DNA from: JBBTXM01 sp038062255
GTDB lineage: Bacteria; Patescibacteriota; Minisyncoccia; UBA11713; 2-01-FULL-45-33
Reading direction: 5' to 3'
NCBI GenBank assembly: GCA_038062255.1
Contig: JBBTXM010000013.1
Span: 1 to 36,476, forward strand
Length of the DNA: 36,476 bases
Position 1 is the first letter of the stretch, and each line of letters opens with the position of its first letter. The translations under genes and the position numbers were made by a program. The notes beneath the pieces were generated by a model. It was not told where the DNA came from. It searched no databases and saw only the letters and a program-made list of their open reading frames with translations. Below are positions 1-7,219 of the stretch, one piece after another.

Positions 1-1
1 C

Positions 2-1330
2 TGCAGACGCTATCCGGAAGAGGGTTTTTTGCACTCAATTGGTTTTCTTACGCGCAAAGACAACATCTTTCTTTCAACCGGAGCGAGCGGGCTCGAAGCT
101 TTGTACGATGAAATTTTAAAAGGAACTCCCGGAAAAATTATAGAAGAGATAAACGCCAAAGATGAATTGGTTGGATCTGGATTTTTGGTTGAAAGCCGAC
201 CTGGCACGGGGCTTATGACCTCTCTTGATTACGGCCTTCAGTTAAAACTTTCGCAGTCTATAAAATCTACGGCGGAGACCTATGGTTTTAAGGGTGGGGC
301 GGGAGTTGTTGTAAACCCCAAGACCGGCGAGGTATTGGCGCTTTCGAGCATACCGGAATTCGACCCGAATATTTTAATAGAAAACCCCAAAAAAGAAATT
401 GTAAACGCCTTGGTTAATGATCCCAAAAAACCATTTTTTAACAGGGCTGTTTCAGGCTTGTATCCGCCTGGTTCAATAGTGAAGCCGGCGGTTGCGGCGG
501 CGGCGTTGGCGGAGGGGATTATTGATTCCAAAAAAGAAATATTAAGTTCAACCCCAATTGTGATTAAAAATCCGTTTTCGCCTGATAAGCCGGATATTTT
601 TCCGGATTGGAAACAGCACGGGTGGGTGGATATGAAGAAAGCGCTCGCGATTTCAAGCGACATTTATTTTTATACCGTTGGCGGAGGGCATGAGAGTCAA
701 AAAGGCCTAGGAGTGTGGAATATAGAAAAATATTTCAGAGAATTCGGTTTTGGAAAAAAAACAGGAATAGATTTGCCGGGAGAAAAAGACGGTTTTCTGC
801 CAGACCCAGAAAAAGAAACAGGAGACGGCAGGAGATGGGGCATTGGCGATACTTACCACTTGGCAATCGGGCAGGGAGATTTGCAGGTAACTCCGGTGCA
901 AATGGCTTTTTATGCTTCGCTACTCGCAGGTTCCGGGGAGGCGATGTATCCGCACTTGGTTGAATCTATTTTAAATAAAGACAACAATATTGCCGAAAAA
1001 TTTTCTTATTCTTCTCATAAAGTCGATGGAGTAAGCAAGGAAATATTTGATGAAGTAAGAGAAGGCATGAGAGACGCAGTTAAATACGGCACCGCTGTTG
1101 GCCTTTCGGGGTACGGGCTAGATATTGCGGCCAAAACAGGTACGGCGGAAATTGGCAATACCGGCAGAGTCCATTCGTGGTCCATCGGATTTTTGCCGTA
1201 CGATAACCCCAAAATAGCCTGGGCGATAGTCATGGAAAACGGCCCAGTCGCAAACACAGTCGGCGCGACATTTGTAGCTTCTCAAATGCTCCAATGGATG
1301 ATTGCGAACAACTTTTTACAAAGCCTTTAG
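2..1330 (+). CDS. mrdA: Penicillin-binding protein 2 (class B transpeptidase), 5' end cut by window edge
   Basis: Crosslinks peptidoglycan stem peptides during cell elongation; it would act at the outer face of the membrane. The reading frame is open from base 2 and starts with RRYPEEGFLHSIGFLTR, typical of the region just before the transpeptidase domain, so the N-terminal anchor lies outside the window and the TTG at 29 is internal. About 442 residues are visible. The three active-site motifs are present: SIVK (serine codon at 473, visible residue 158), SSD in place of SxN (codon 653), and KTG (lysine codon at 1133). Assignment as PBP2 rather than FtsI rests on the SSD motif and on a separate FtsI-like gene at 5.6 kb. 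greA follows 23 nt downstream. Confidence 0.9.
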   Translation, partial: CRRYPEEGFLHSIGFLTRKDNIFLSTGASGLEALYDEILKGTPGKIIEEINAKDELVGSGFLVESRPGTGLMTSLDYGLQLKLSQSIKSTAETYGFKGGAGVVVNPKTGEVLALSSIPEFDPNILIENPKKEIVNALVNDPKKPFFNRAVSGLYPPGSIVKPAVAAAALAEGIIDSKKEILSSTPIVIKNPFSPDKPDIFPDWKQHGWVDMKKALAISSDIYFYTVGGGHESQKGLGVWNIEKYFREFGFGKKTGIDLPGEKDGFLPDPEKETGDGRRWGIGDTYHLAIGQGDLQVTPVQMAFYASLLAGSGEAMYPHLVESILNKDNNIAEKFSYSSHKVDGVSKEIFDEVREGMRDAVKYGTAVGLSGYGLDIAAKTGTAEIGNTGRVHSWSIGFLPYDNPKIAWAIVMENGPVANTVGATFVASQMLQWMIANNFLQSL

Positions 1331-1353
1331 ATTGGTGTATATTTAAATCTATT

Positions 1354-1830
1354 ATGACAAACCAAGACTCGGAGTATTTTAGCGAAGAAGGGCTTAAAAA
1401 GTTAAAGGACGATATCGAAACTCTCAAGACAAAAACCCGCCGGGAAATAGCGGATAGGCTCGAATATGCCAAAAGCCTGGGAGATTTATCCGAAAACTCC
1501 GAATACCAGGAAGCTAAGGAGGCGCAGGTTCTAAACGAAACCCAGATAGTCGAGCTTGAAGACGCTTTGCGAAGGGCTGTTGTTGTAAAAAAGAGCAACG
1601 GAAAAGATTATATAGATATCGGTTCGAGAGTGGTTCTGGAAAGAACCGACCAGCCGGGGACAAAATTGGAGTTTTTCGTGGTTGGTTCAAACGAGTCTTC
1701 TCCGGGGGAAAATAAGATCTCAAACGAATCTCCGCTTGGGGGAGCGCTTTGGAAGCGCAAAAAAAATGAAGTCGTCTCCGTGCCTACGCCAAAGGGCAAG
1801 GTCGAATACAAAATTTTAGAAATTTTTTAA
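1354..1830 (+). CDS. greA: Transcription elongation factor GreA
   Basis: GreA binds the RNA polymerase secondary channel and stimulates cleavage of backtracked transcripts. The 158-residue product has the usual family length. The N-terminal coiled coil carries the acidic tip GDLSENSEYQEAKEAQ (Asp and Glu of the family's catalytic tip), and the C-terminal FKBP-like half ends in SPLG...VVSVPTPKGKVEYKIL. The frame is open back to 1294, but that ATG lies inside the preceding PBP gene; the ATG at 1354 gives a normal GreA N-terminus (MTNQDSEYFSEEGLKKL). A TTTAAA hexamer ends 6 nt before this ATG, so a leaderless start is possible, but cotranscription with the PBP gene is equally likely. Confidence 0.95.
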   Translation: MTNQDSEYFSEEGLKKLKDDIETLKTKTRREIADRLEYAKSLGDLSENSEYQEAKEAQVLNETQIVELEDALRRAVVVKKSNGKDYIDIGSRVVLERTDQPGTKLEFFVVGSNESSPGENKISNESPLGGALWKRKKNEVVSVPTPKGKVEYKILEIF

Positions 1831-1843
1831 TTTTAATTTCAAG

Positions 1844-3310
1844 ATGGCAAGTTCGGGAGAGGAAATCAGAAGTTTCCGCCTCAAAAAACTGGAAACCCTG
1901 CAAAAAAATGGGATAAATCCTTATCCTTCAAAAGTTTCTTTTAAAATTTCTGAAATAAAGGAAGTAAGAAAAAATTTCAAGAAACTCGAAAAATCAAAAA
2001 AATCATTGGGAATCGCGGGCAGGGTTATGGCCAAGAGGGAACACGGCGGTTCGATATTTTTTGACCTTTTGGCAGGAGAATCTTTCCAGGTTTTCATGTC
2101 CAAAGACAAAATTGGCGAAGAAAATTTCAATCTTTTTTCGGAAACCATTGATGTCGGCGATTTTGTCGCCGTTTTTGGGAAACTGTTTACGACCAAAAAG
2201 AAAGAGCCTACCATAGACGCCCAAAAGTGGGAAATAATTTCCAAATCTTTATTGCCTTTGCCGGAAAAATGGCACGGGCTTTCGGATGTCGAAGAAAGAT
2301 TCCGCAAAAGATATTTGGATTTGCTTATGAACAAAGAAGCTATGGGTAGGTTTGCGCGGAGGTCGGCCATAATTTCGGAAATGAGGAATTTTTTCGATTC
2401 CAGCGAATTTATTGAGGTGGAAACCCCCATGCTTCATTCGGTTGCCGGAGGCGCCTTGGCAAAGCCTTTTATTACCAGACACAATGCTTTGAATATCGAC
2501 CTTTATTTGAGAATTGCGCCGGAGCTTTATCTAAAAAAACTCCTGGTAGGCGGTTTTAAAAAAGTTTATGAGATCGGCAAGAGTTTCAGAAACGAAGGCA
2601 TAGACTCCAAACACAACCCGGAATTTACGACCATTGAATGGTACGCCGCGTACTGGGACGAAGAGGATATGATGCAGTTTACGGAAAAGTTTTTTAAGCA
2701 TATCGTAAAAAAAATTACCGGAAAATCAGAAATAGAGTACCAGGGAAAGGCCGTTTCTTTTTCCGGGAAATTCCAGCGAGTTACGTTCAAAGACGCGCTT
2801 GCGCGATACGCGCAAATTATAGATTACGACAAAGAGTCGCGCGAATCTTTTGGGCTTATCGCAAAACGTTTCGGAATAGAGCCGGAGGCGTATGAATCCA
2901 AAGCCAAAATTGCCGACGAGATTTTTAAAAAGGTTTGCAGGCCGCATATGCAAAAGCCGATTTTTTTGACAAACCATCCGCTCGAAATTTCGCCTTTGGC
3001 AAAAAAACATGAAAACAAGAACGAGGTTCGCAGATTTCAGCTTATTGCAGGCGGGCTTGAGCTTGTAAACGCCTTTTCGGAATTAAATGATCCGTTGGAC
3101 CAGTTGGAAAGATTCAAAGAACAGGAAAAGATGAAAAGAGCGGGAGAAAAAGAATCGCACCCGATTGATGAAGAATATACCGAGGCTTTGGAATACGGTA
3201 TGCCTCCCGCGGCTGGTGCCGGGCTTGGAATAGACCGACTAGTAATGCTTTTGACCGACGCAGAAAATATAAAAGAAGTTATTTTGTTCCCCACAATGCG
3301 GCCGAAATAA
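1844..3310 (+). CDS. lysS: Lysyl-tRNA synthetase, class II
   Basis: Charges tRNA-Lys with lysine. At 488 residues it has the standard bacterial class II length: an N-terminal OB-fold anticodon-binding domain (about residues 55-150) and the catalytic core. Class II motif 2 is visible as FRNEGIDSKHNPEFT near residue 248, followed by EWYAAY, and motif 3 as GAGLGIDRLVML near residue 460. The start ATG is 13 nt after greA; TTTAAT ends 6 nt upstream. There is no truncation or fusion. Confidence 0.96.
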   Translation: MASSGEEIRSFRLKKLETLQKNGINPYPSKVSFKISEIKEVRKNFKKLEKSKKSLGIAGRVMAKREHGGSIFFDLLAGESFQVFMSKDKIGEENFNLFSETIDVGDFVAVFGKLFTTKKKEPTIDAQKWEIISKSLLPLPEKWHGLSDVEERFRKRYLDLLMNKEAMGRFARRSAIISEMRNFFDSSEFIEVETPMLHSVAGGALAKPFITRHNALNIDLYLRIAPELYLKKLLVGGFKKVYEIGKSFRNEGIDSKHNPEFTTIEWYAAYWDEEDMMQFTEKFFKHIVKKITGKSEIEYQGKAVSFSGKFQRVTFKDALARYAQIIDYDKESRESFGLIAKRFGIEPEAYESKAKIADEIFKKVCRPHMQKPIFLTNHPLEISPLAKKHENKNEVRRFQLIAGGLELVNAFSELNDPLDQLERFKEQEKMKRAGEKESHPIDEEYTEALEYGMPPAAGAGLGIDRLVMLLTDAENIKEVILFPTMRPK

Positions 3311-3339
3311 CGCCACTTCTATGTTGTTTTAAGTTCTGT

Positions 3340-3345
3340 TATAAT
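3340..3345 (+). promoter_or_regulatory. -10 box of the toxin-antitoxin operon (leaderless start)
   Basis: Perfect TATAAT with exactly 6 nt to the ATG at 3352, which puts the expected transcription start on the A of the start codon. No Shine-Dalgarno site and no good -35 are visible. Confidence 0.65.
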
Positions 3346-3351
3346 TATGTT

Positions 3352-3561
3352 ATGAAAACTATAACTATTCCAAAAAGAGTAATCAAAAATGACGATATTG
3401 TTCTTGTTCCCAAAAAGGAATACGAGAAGCTTTGGAATTTTTGGGCGAGCGCAGAATTTTTGACTAAGAGAGACAAAAAATCCATAGAAAAAGGTTTTCA
3501 AGAAATAAAAAATGGAAAATTTTTCAACTCCAGAGAAGTCAAAAAAGCACTGGGATTATAG
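3352..3561 (+). CDS. Small antitoxin-like protein, partner of the following toxin
   Basis: A 69-residue protein beginning MKTITIPKRVIKNDDIVLVPKKEYEKL, a style seen in small chromosomal antitoxins with an N-terminal DNA-binding or beta-strand segment followed by a helical toxin-binding tail. I do not recognise a specific family (AbrB-like or Phd-like are possible). The functional call rests on context: it is immediately upstream of, and overlaps by 50 nt, a RelE/ParE-like toxin gene. Such antitoxins usually repress their own promoter; none of that is visible directly here. Confidence 0.65.
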   Translation: MKTITIPKRVIKNDDIVLVPKKEYEKLWNFWASAEFLTKRDKKSIEKGFQEIKNGKFFNSREVKKALGL

Positions 3562-3796
3562 TCTTTCGGGCCAAGCTCTAAAAAATCTTAAGCGTTTTCC
3601 AAAGCACGAACAAAAACGCATTTTCAGAGTTTTAGAAAATATGAAATCAGATTTGTTTGGAGGAGATACAAAACCCATTCAAGGTGAAATAAATCTCTAT
3701 CGCAGAAGAGTTGGCGACTATAGAATTTACTTCAGGCCTATTTTAGAACAGAAAATTTTCTGTATTCCAAGTATTATTAGAAGACAGAGTCATTAA
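3512..3796 (+). CDS. RelE/ParE-superfamily toxin
   Basis: A 94-residue protein. The core YSLSGQALKNLKRFPKHEQKRIFRVLENM followed by GEINLYRRRVGDYRIYFRP and a C-terminal IIRRQSH matches the RelE/ParE fold: two helices, then a beta sheet with the conserved R-VGDYRI strand and a basic C-terminus. Members are either mRNA interferases acting on the ribosome or gyrase poisons; the sequence alone does not settle which. The only ATG available (3512) lies inside the antitoxin gene, giving the translational overlap usual for these pairs. The operon ends at the terminator at 3825. Confidence 0.8.
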   Translation: MENFSTPEKSKKHWDYSLSGQALKNLKRFPKHEQKRIFRVLENMKSDLFGGDTKPIQGEINLYRRRVGDYRIYFRPILEQKIFCIPSIIRRQSH

Positions 3797-3824
3797 AAAG
3801 TAATTTAGCTTAGTTTGGCTTTGT

Positions 3825-3860
3825 AAAACAGCACGAGTTATCCACTTGTGCTGTTTTTAT
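3825..3860 (+). terminator. Rho-independent terminator of the toxin-antitoxin operon
   Basis: Inverted arms AAAACAGCAC (3825-3834) and GTGCTGTTTT (3848-3857) form a perfect 10-bp stem with a 13-nt loop, ending in a T run. The loop contains TTATCCACT, one base from a DnaA box. Confidence 0.8.
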
Positions 3861-3863
3861 ATT

Positions 3864-3923
3864 GTGGGATATTATATAAACGAGGTGGGAAAATGTGGAA
3901 AAACCTGTGGATAATGTGGATAA
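3864..3923 (+). promoter_or_regulatory. GTGG direct repeats upstream of mraZ (MraZ-box-like; also DnaA-box-like)
   Basis: Five GTGGRN repeats start at 3864, 3885, 3895, 3907 and 3916, spaced about one or two helical turns apart. MraZ is known to bind tandem TGGG/GTGG-type repeats before its own gene, so this is probably the autoregulatory operator of the division cluster. The last two repeats are also perfect inverse DnaA boxes (TGTGGATAA at 3906-3914 and 3915-3923). Confidence 0.65.
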
Positions 3924-3950
3924 GTTAGAGCTAGCGAGAATTTATCCATC

Positions 3951-4010
3951 TCGCCGAAGCCCTCGCCTTGCCGAAGCCTTCGGCGAAGCGCAGGTTGGCG
4001 AAGGCGGATT
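3951..4010. repeat. Palindromic GC-rich repeat in the mraZ leader region
   Basis: Contains a perfect stem GCCGAAG-C-CTTCGGC (3970-3984) flanked by CGCCGAAGC on the left and GCGAAGGCGGA on the right. The same flanking words recur around 34943-34969, so this is one dispersed element family. It is much richer in GC than its surroundings and has no convincing coding frame. Confidence 0.6.
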
Positions 4011-4037
4011 ACACCCCAATTAATACGCTTTGCGCTT

Positions 4038-4475
4038 ATGCTAATCGGAGAATATCTACATACCATAGACCAAAAGAACCGCCTCTCAGTTCCTTCAAAA
4101 TTTCGCAAAGAACTTGGGAAGATTGTAGTTGTATCTCGAGGTTTGGATAAATGCCTTTTTTTATACACTATCGAGGCCTGGAAAAAACTTGCCGAGAAAT
4201 TGGCAACAGAACTGCCATGGGGGAAGGCTGAAAACAGAAGTTTTATGCGCACAATGATTGCCGGAGCTGCGGATATTCAGATAGACGCTCTTGGAAGAGT
4301 TTTATTACCGGAAAATCTTAAGAAGTTCGCTTCTTTGGAAAAGGACGCAATGGTTGTGGGGCTTTATAACAGGGTTGAAATCTGGAATCCGGAGATTTGG
4401 AAAGCGTACAGCGATTCTGCAAATCAAAATACAGAGCTTATTGCCGAGAAATTAGGAGAGTTGGGGATGTACTGA
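4038..4475 (+). CDS. mraZ: Transcriptional regulator MraZ
   Basis: DNA-binding regulator that controls the division and cell wall cluster it heads. The 145-residue protein has the duplicated AbrB-like SpoVT/MraZ fold: an N-terminal copy (GEYLHTIDQKNRLSVPSKFRKELG) and a second copy (AADIQIDALGRVLLPENLKKFASLEKDAMVVGLYNRVEIW), with the DxKxR and DxxGR signatures. Its ATG is 1 nt upstream-linked to rsmH (stop at 4475, next ATG at 4477), the usual operon arrangement. GTGG repeats upstream fit autoregulation. Confidence 0.95.
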   Translation: MLIGEYLHTIDQKNRLSVPSKFRKELGKIVVVSRGLDKCLFLYTIEAWKKLAEKLATELPWGKAENRSFMRTMIAGAADIQIDALGRVLLPENLKKFASLEKDAMVVGLYNRVEIWNPEIWKAYSDSANQNTELIAEKLGELGMY

Positions 4476-4476
4476 T

Positions 4477-5319
4477 ATGCATATTTCTGTTTTAACAAAT
4501 GAGATTTTGGAGCATTTTAATCTCAAGCCTGGGGAGAATGTGATAGACGCGACTTTGGACGGGGGAGGCCACAGCAAATTGTTTTTACGGGTTGTAGCGC
4601 CGAACGGCAAGGTGTTGGGCATAGAACAAGATGCCGGAATGATAAAATCTTTGAAGTCCGAACATTTGGAGAATTTGATTGTGGCCCAAGGGAATTTCAG
4701 GAATATTGTCGAGATTGCCAGAAAACATAATTTCAATCCCGACGCGATATTTTTCGACCTCGGAATGTCCACGTGGCACATTAAAGAAAGCGGAAGAGGA
4801 TTTTCGTTCCAAAGACTTGATGAGCCCCTGGATATGAGATTTTCCGACGAAGCCGAAATTACCGCCGCGGAAATATTGAATTCATATACCGACGATAAAA
4901 TCGCTGAAATTTTCAAAGAGTACGGAGAAGAAAAAAAGGCCAGATTTTGGGCAAAACGGATAGTTGAAAAGAGAAAATTAAGGAAAATATTAACCGTGGG
5001 GGATTTAATCGGCGCCTTAGGCATGAACCATCCAAAAGTTTTGGCCAGAATATTCCAATCCTTGAGAATTTTTATAAATGACGAATTAAACGCTTTAAGC
5101 GAAGGCTTAAGCGGAGCTGTAGAAATATTGAATGTCGGCGGGCGAGTTGCTGTTTTATCGTACCATTCGCTTGAGGACCGGTTGGTAAAGAACTTTTTTA
5201 AAGGTTTGGAGAAAGAGGGCAAGGGGAGTACATCCAAAAAGCCGATTGTTCCGTCAATTTATGAAGTAAGAATTAATCCAAGCGCTAGGTCGGCAAAACT
5301 TAGAATTTTTATAAAATGA
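4477..5319 (+). CDS. rsmH: 16S rRNA (cytosine-1402 N4) methyltransferase RsmH
   Basis: Methylates C1402 in the ribosomal decoding centre using S-adenosylmethionine. The 280-residue protein carries the SAM-binding motif DATLDGGGHS (residues 24-33), IFFDLGMST, GRGFSFQ-LDEPLDMRF, and the C-terminal YHSLEDRLVKNFF signature. Length is slightly below the usual ~310. It starts 1 nt after mraZ and its stop overlaps the next gene by 4 nt (ATGA), so it is translationally linked to both. Confidence 0.95.
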   Translation: MHISVLTNEILEHFNLKPGENVIDATLDGGGHSKLFLRVVAPNGKVLGIEQDAGMIKSLKSEHLENLIVAQGNFRNIVEIARKHNFNPDAIFFDLGMSTWHIKESGRGFSFQRLDEPLDMRFSDEAEITAAEILNSYTDDKIAEIFKEYGEEKKARFWAKRIVEKRKLRKILTVGDLIGALGMNHPKVLARIFQSLRIFINDELNALSEGLSGAVEILNVGGRVAVLSYHSLEDRLVKNFFKGLEKEGKGSTSKKPIVPSIYEVRINPSARSAKLRIFIK

Positions 5320-5645
5320 CAGATTTTTTAAACATATTAAATAACAACATGGCCAAAGAAAGGCTTGTGAAATTAGGGGGAGCTTCTCTTGCGCTGCTTT
5401 TTGTATTTTATTTGTATCTTGTGGGTTCCCTGGTGGGAGCCAAGGCCCAAGAGAGCCATTTATTGGGAGTTTTAGAAAAGGAAACCCAAAAACTTTACGA
5501 AGCCGAGAGCATGTTAATGGCGGAAGGCAAAAATTTACGTTTGTCGTTTTTCAAGGATTTGGGCTATGAAGAGCCTTTAAAATTTGATTTAATAAAGCCT
5601 ACTTCAAATGTGGCAGGAATCGCACAATCGTCTATCCACCAATAG
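5316..5645 (+). CDS. ftsL: FtsL-like bitopic membrane protein
   Basis: A 109-residue protein with one hydrophobic segment (about residues 21-45, LGGASLALLFVFYLYLVGSL) and a short extracytoplasmic helical region. The call as FtsL, a divisome scaffold that pairs with FtsB and activates FtsI, rests mainly on position between rsmH and ftsI and on the topology; FtsL sequences are poorly conserved. It overlaps rsmH by 4 nt and the following PBP gene by 38 nt. Confidence 0.7.
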   Translation: MTDFLNILNNNMAKERLVKLGGASLALLFVFYLYLVGSLVGAKAQESHLLGVLEKETQKLYEAESMLMAEGKNLRLSFFKDLGYEEPLKFDLIKPTSNVAGIAQSSIHQ

Positions 5646-7218
5646 GATCAGGATCGCCGCTTTTTTTGTTTTGGCGGTTTTTTTATTCATAGGTTTTAAG
5701 CTTTTTAATTTGCAGGTTTGGGACTCCAAACGATTCAAGGAGCTTTCTTCGGACCTAATATTTTCTCAAAATAGAATCGAAAAAAGAGGCGAAGTCTACT
5801 TTTCTCCGCAAGGCGGGCGTCCATCCACCGCGGCATCTACAAAAAAAGGATATTTGCTCTATATAAATCCTAAAATTTTAGAAGATTCAGCCTCGGCATT
5901 TTTGGCGCTAAGTTCTTTTTTTGCCTTGGATGAAGAAGATTTTTTCGCGAAATCGCAGAAAAAGAACGATCCCTTTGAAATTTTAAAAAAGAGGCTCGAA
6001 AACCAAGATTCTGAAATTGTAGAATCATGGAAAATAAAAGGAGTTGGAACCGTGGAAGATAAATGGCGGTTTTATCCTGGAGGATCCGCTGCCAGCCATG
6101 TCCTGGGATTTGCCGCTGAAAATGCCGGGGAGTGGGAGGGAAAATATGGTATTGAAAAATTTTACGAAAATGAACTATCTTCTGGCGAAGACGTGCATTT
6201 AACGATAGAGCCAAGTGTCCAGGTTTTTGCGGAGCTGGAACTTAAAAACTTTATGGAAAAATGGAACGGCGCGAGCGGCGGGGTTGCCGTAGTGAACCCC
6301 AAAAATGGCGATATTTTAGCCATGGCTGCTCTCCCGAATTTTGACCCGAACAAGTTTCAGGAAGAAAAGAACTTGCAAGTTTTTTTGAATCCTTTTTCTG
6401 AAAAAATCTTTGAACTTGGTTCAATAATGAAACCGATAACAATGGCATCGGCATTGGATTCCGGCAGCATCTCTCCCAATACAGAGTACTTTGACAAAGG
6501 TTTTGTGGAAGTGAGCGGAAAGCGTTTGAACAATTTTGACGGCAAAGGAAGGGGATTGCGCAACATGACGCAAGTTCTGGAGGAATCGCTCAACACTGGA
6601 GCGGTATTCGCGATGCAGCGCATGGGCAAGGAAACTTTCAGGGACTATTTGCTCAAATTTGGATTTGGGCAAAAAACGGGAATAGATTTGCCCGGAGAAA
6701 TAAAAAGCAACTTAAGAAATTTGGATTCTGGTAGAGAGATTGAGTTTGCCACAGCTTCTTTTGGTCAGGGAATCGCCGTTACTCCGATTTCAATGATTTC
6801 GGCTCTTAGCGCGCTGGCAAATGGCGGCAAAGTGGTTTTTCCGCATCTTAAGGTTCTGGATTCAAAGAGCCAGGAAGGGGCGGAAGCAATAAGCGAAAAG
6901 GCATCGCAAAATATTTCCAAAATACTTGTCGATGTGGTGGATAATACTTTAGCCGGCGGAACTGCTAAAATAGATGGATACAGCATTGCCGCAAAGACCG
7001 GAACCGCTCAAATTCCGGATTATAAAAACGGCGGGTACGGGGATGAATTTCTCCATTCGTTTTTCGGGTATTTCCCCGCATATGACGCGAAATTTCTCAT
7101 ATTTTTATTTTTGGAGAAACCTGTGGGGGTTCGTTATGCTTCACAAACTCTTACAGAACCATTCACAAACATTACAAAATTTCTTATAAATTATTATACG
7201 GTTCCTCCGGATAGATAG
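5608..7218 (+). CDS. ftsI: Septal penicillin-binding protein FtsI (PBP3)
   Basis: Class B transpeptidase for septal peptidoglycan. The 536-residue protein has an N-terminal membrane anchor (residues 14-34, IRIAAFFVLAVFLFIGFKLF), a pedestal region, and the transpeptidase domain with SIMK (S272), SLN (S327) and KTG (K463). It has the canonical SxN rather than the SSD of the PBP at the window start, and sits in the division cluster, which supports FtsI. No PASTA repeats. The start lies 38 nt inside the upstream gene. Confidence 0.93.
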   Translation: MWQESHNRLSTNRIRIAAFFVLAVFLFIGFKLFNLQVWDSKRFKELSSDLIFSQNRIEKRGEVYFSPQGGRPSTAASTKKGYLLYINPKILEDSASAFLALSSFFALDEEDFFAKSQKKNDPFEILKKRLENQDSEIVESWKIKGVGTVEDKWRFYPGGSAASHVLGFAAENAGEWEGKYGIEKFYENELSSGEDVHLTIEPSVQVFAELELKNFMEKWNGASGGVAVVNPKNGDILAMAALPNFDPNKFQEEKNLQVFLNPFSEKIFELGSIMKPITMASALDSGSISPNTEYFDKGFVEVSGKRLNNFDGKGRGLRNMTQVLEESLNTGAVFAMQRMGKETFRDYLLKFGFGQKTGIDLPGEIKSNLRNLDSGREIEFATASFGQGIAVTPISMISALSALANGGKVVFPHLKVLDSKSQEGAEAISEKASQNISKILVDVVDNTLAGGTAKIDGYSIAAKTGTAQIPDYKNGGYGDEFLHSFFGYFPAYDAKFLIFLFLEKPVGVRYASQTLTEPFTNITKFLINYYTVPPDR

Positions 7219-7219
7219 C

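Noticed and set aside
3838..3950. Replication origin
   Set aside because: Too few DnaA-box-like sites, no dnaA or dnaN nearby, and the GTGG periodicity before mraZ is better explained as MraZ boxes.
5800..5860. Palindromic insertion in ftsI (SPQGGRPSTAAST)
   Set aside because: The bases are not self-complementary over a useful length and the segment aligns with a normal variable turn before the YLLYINP strand.
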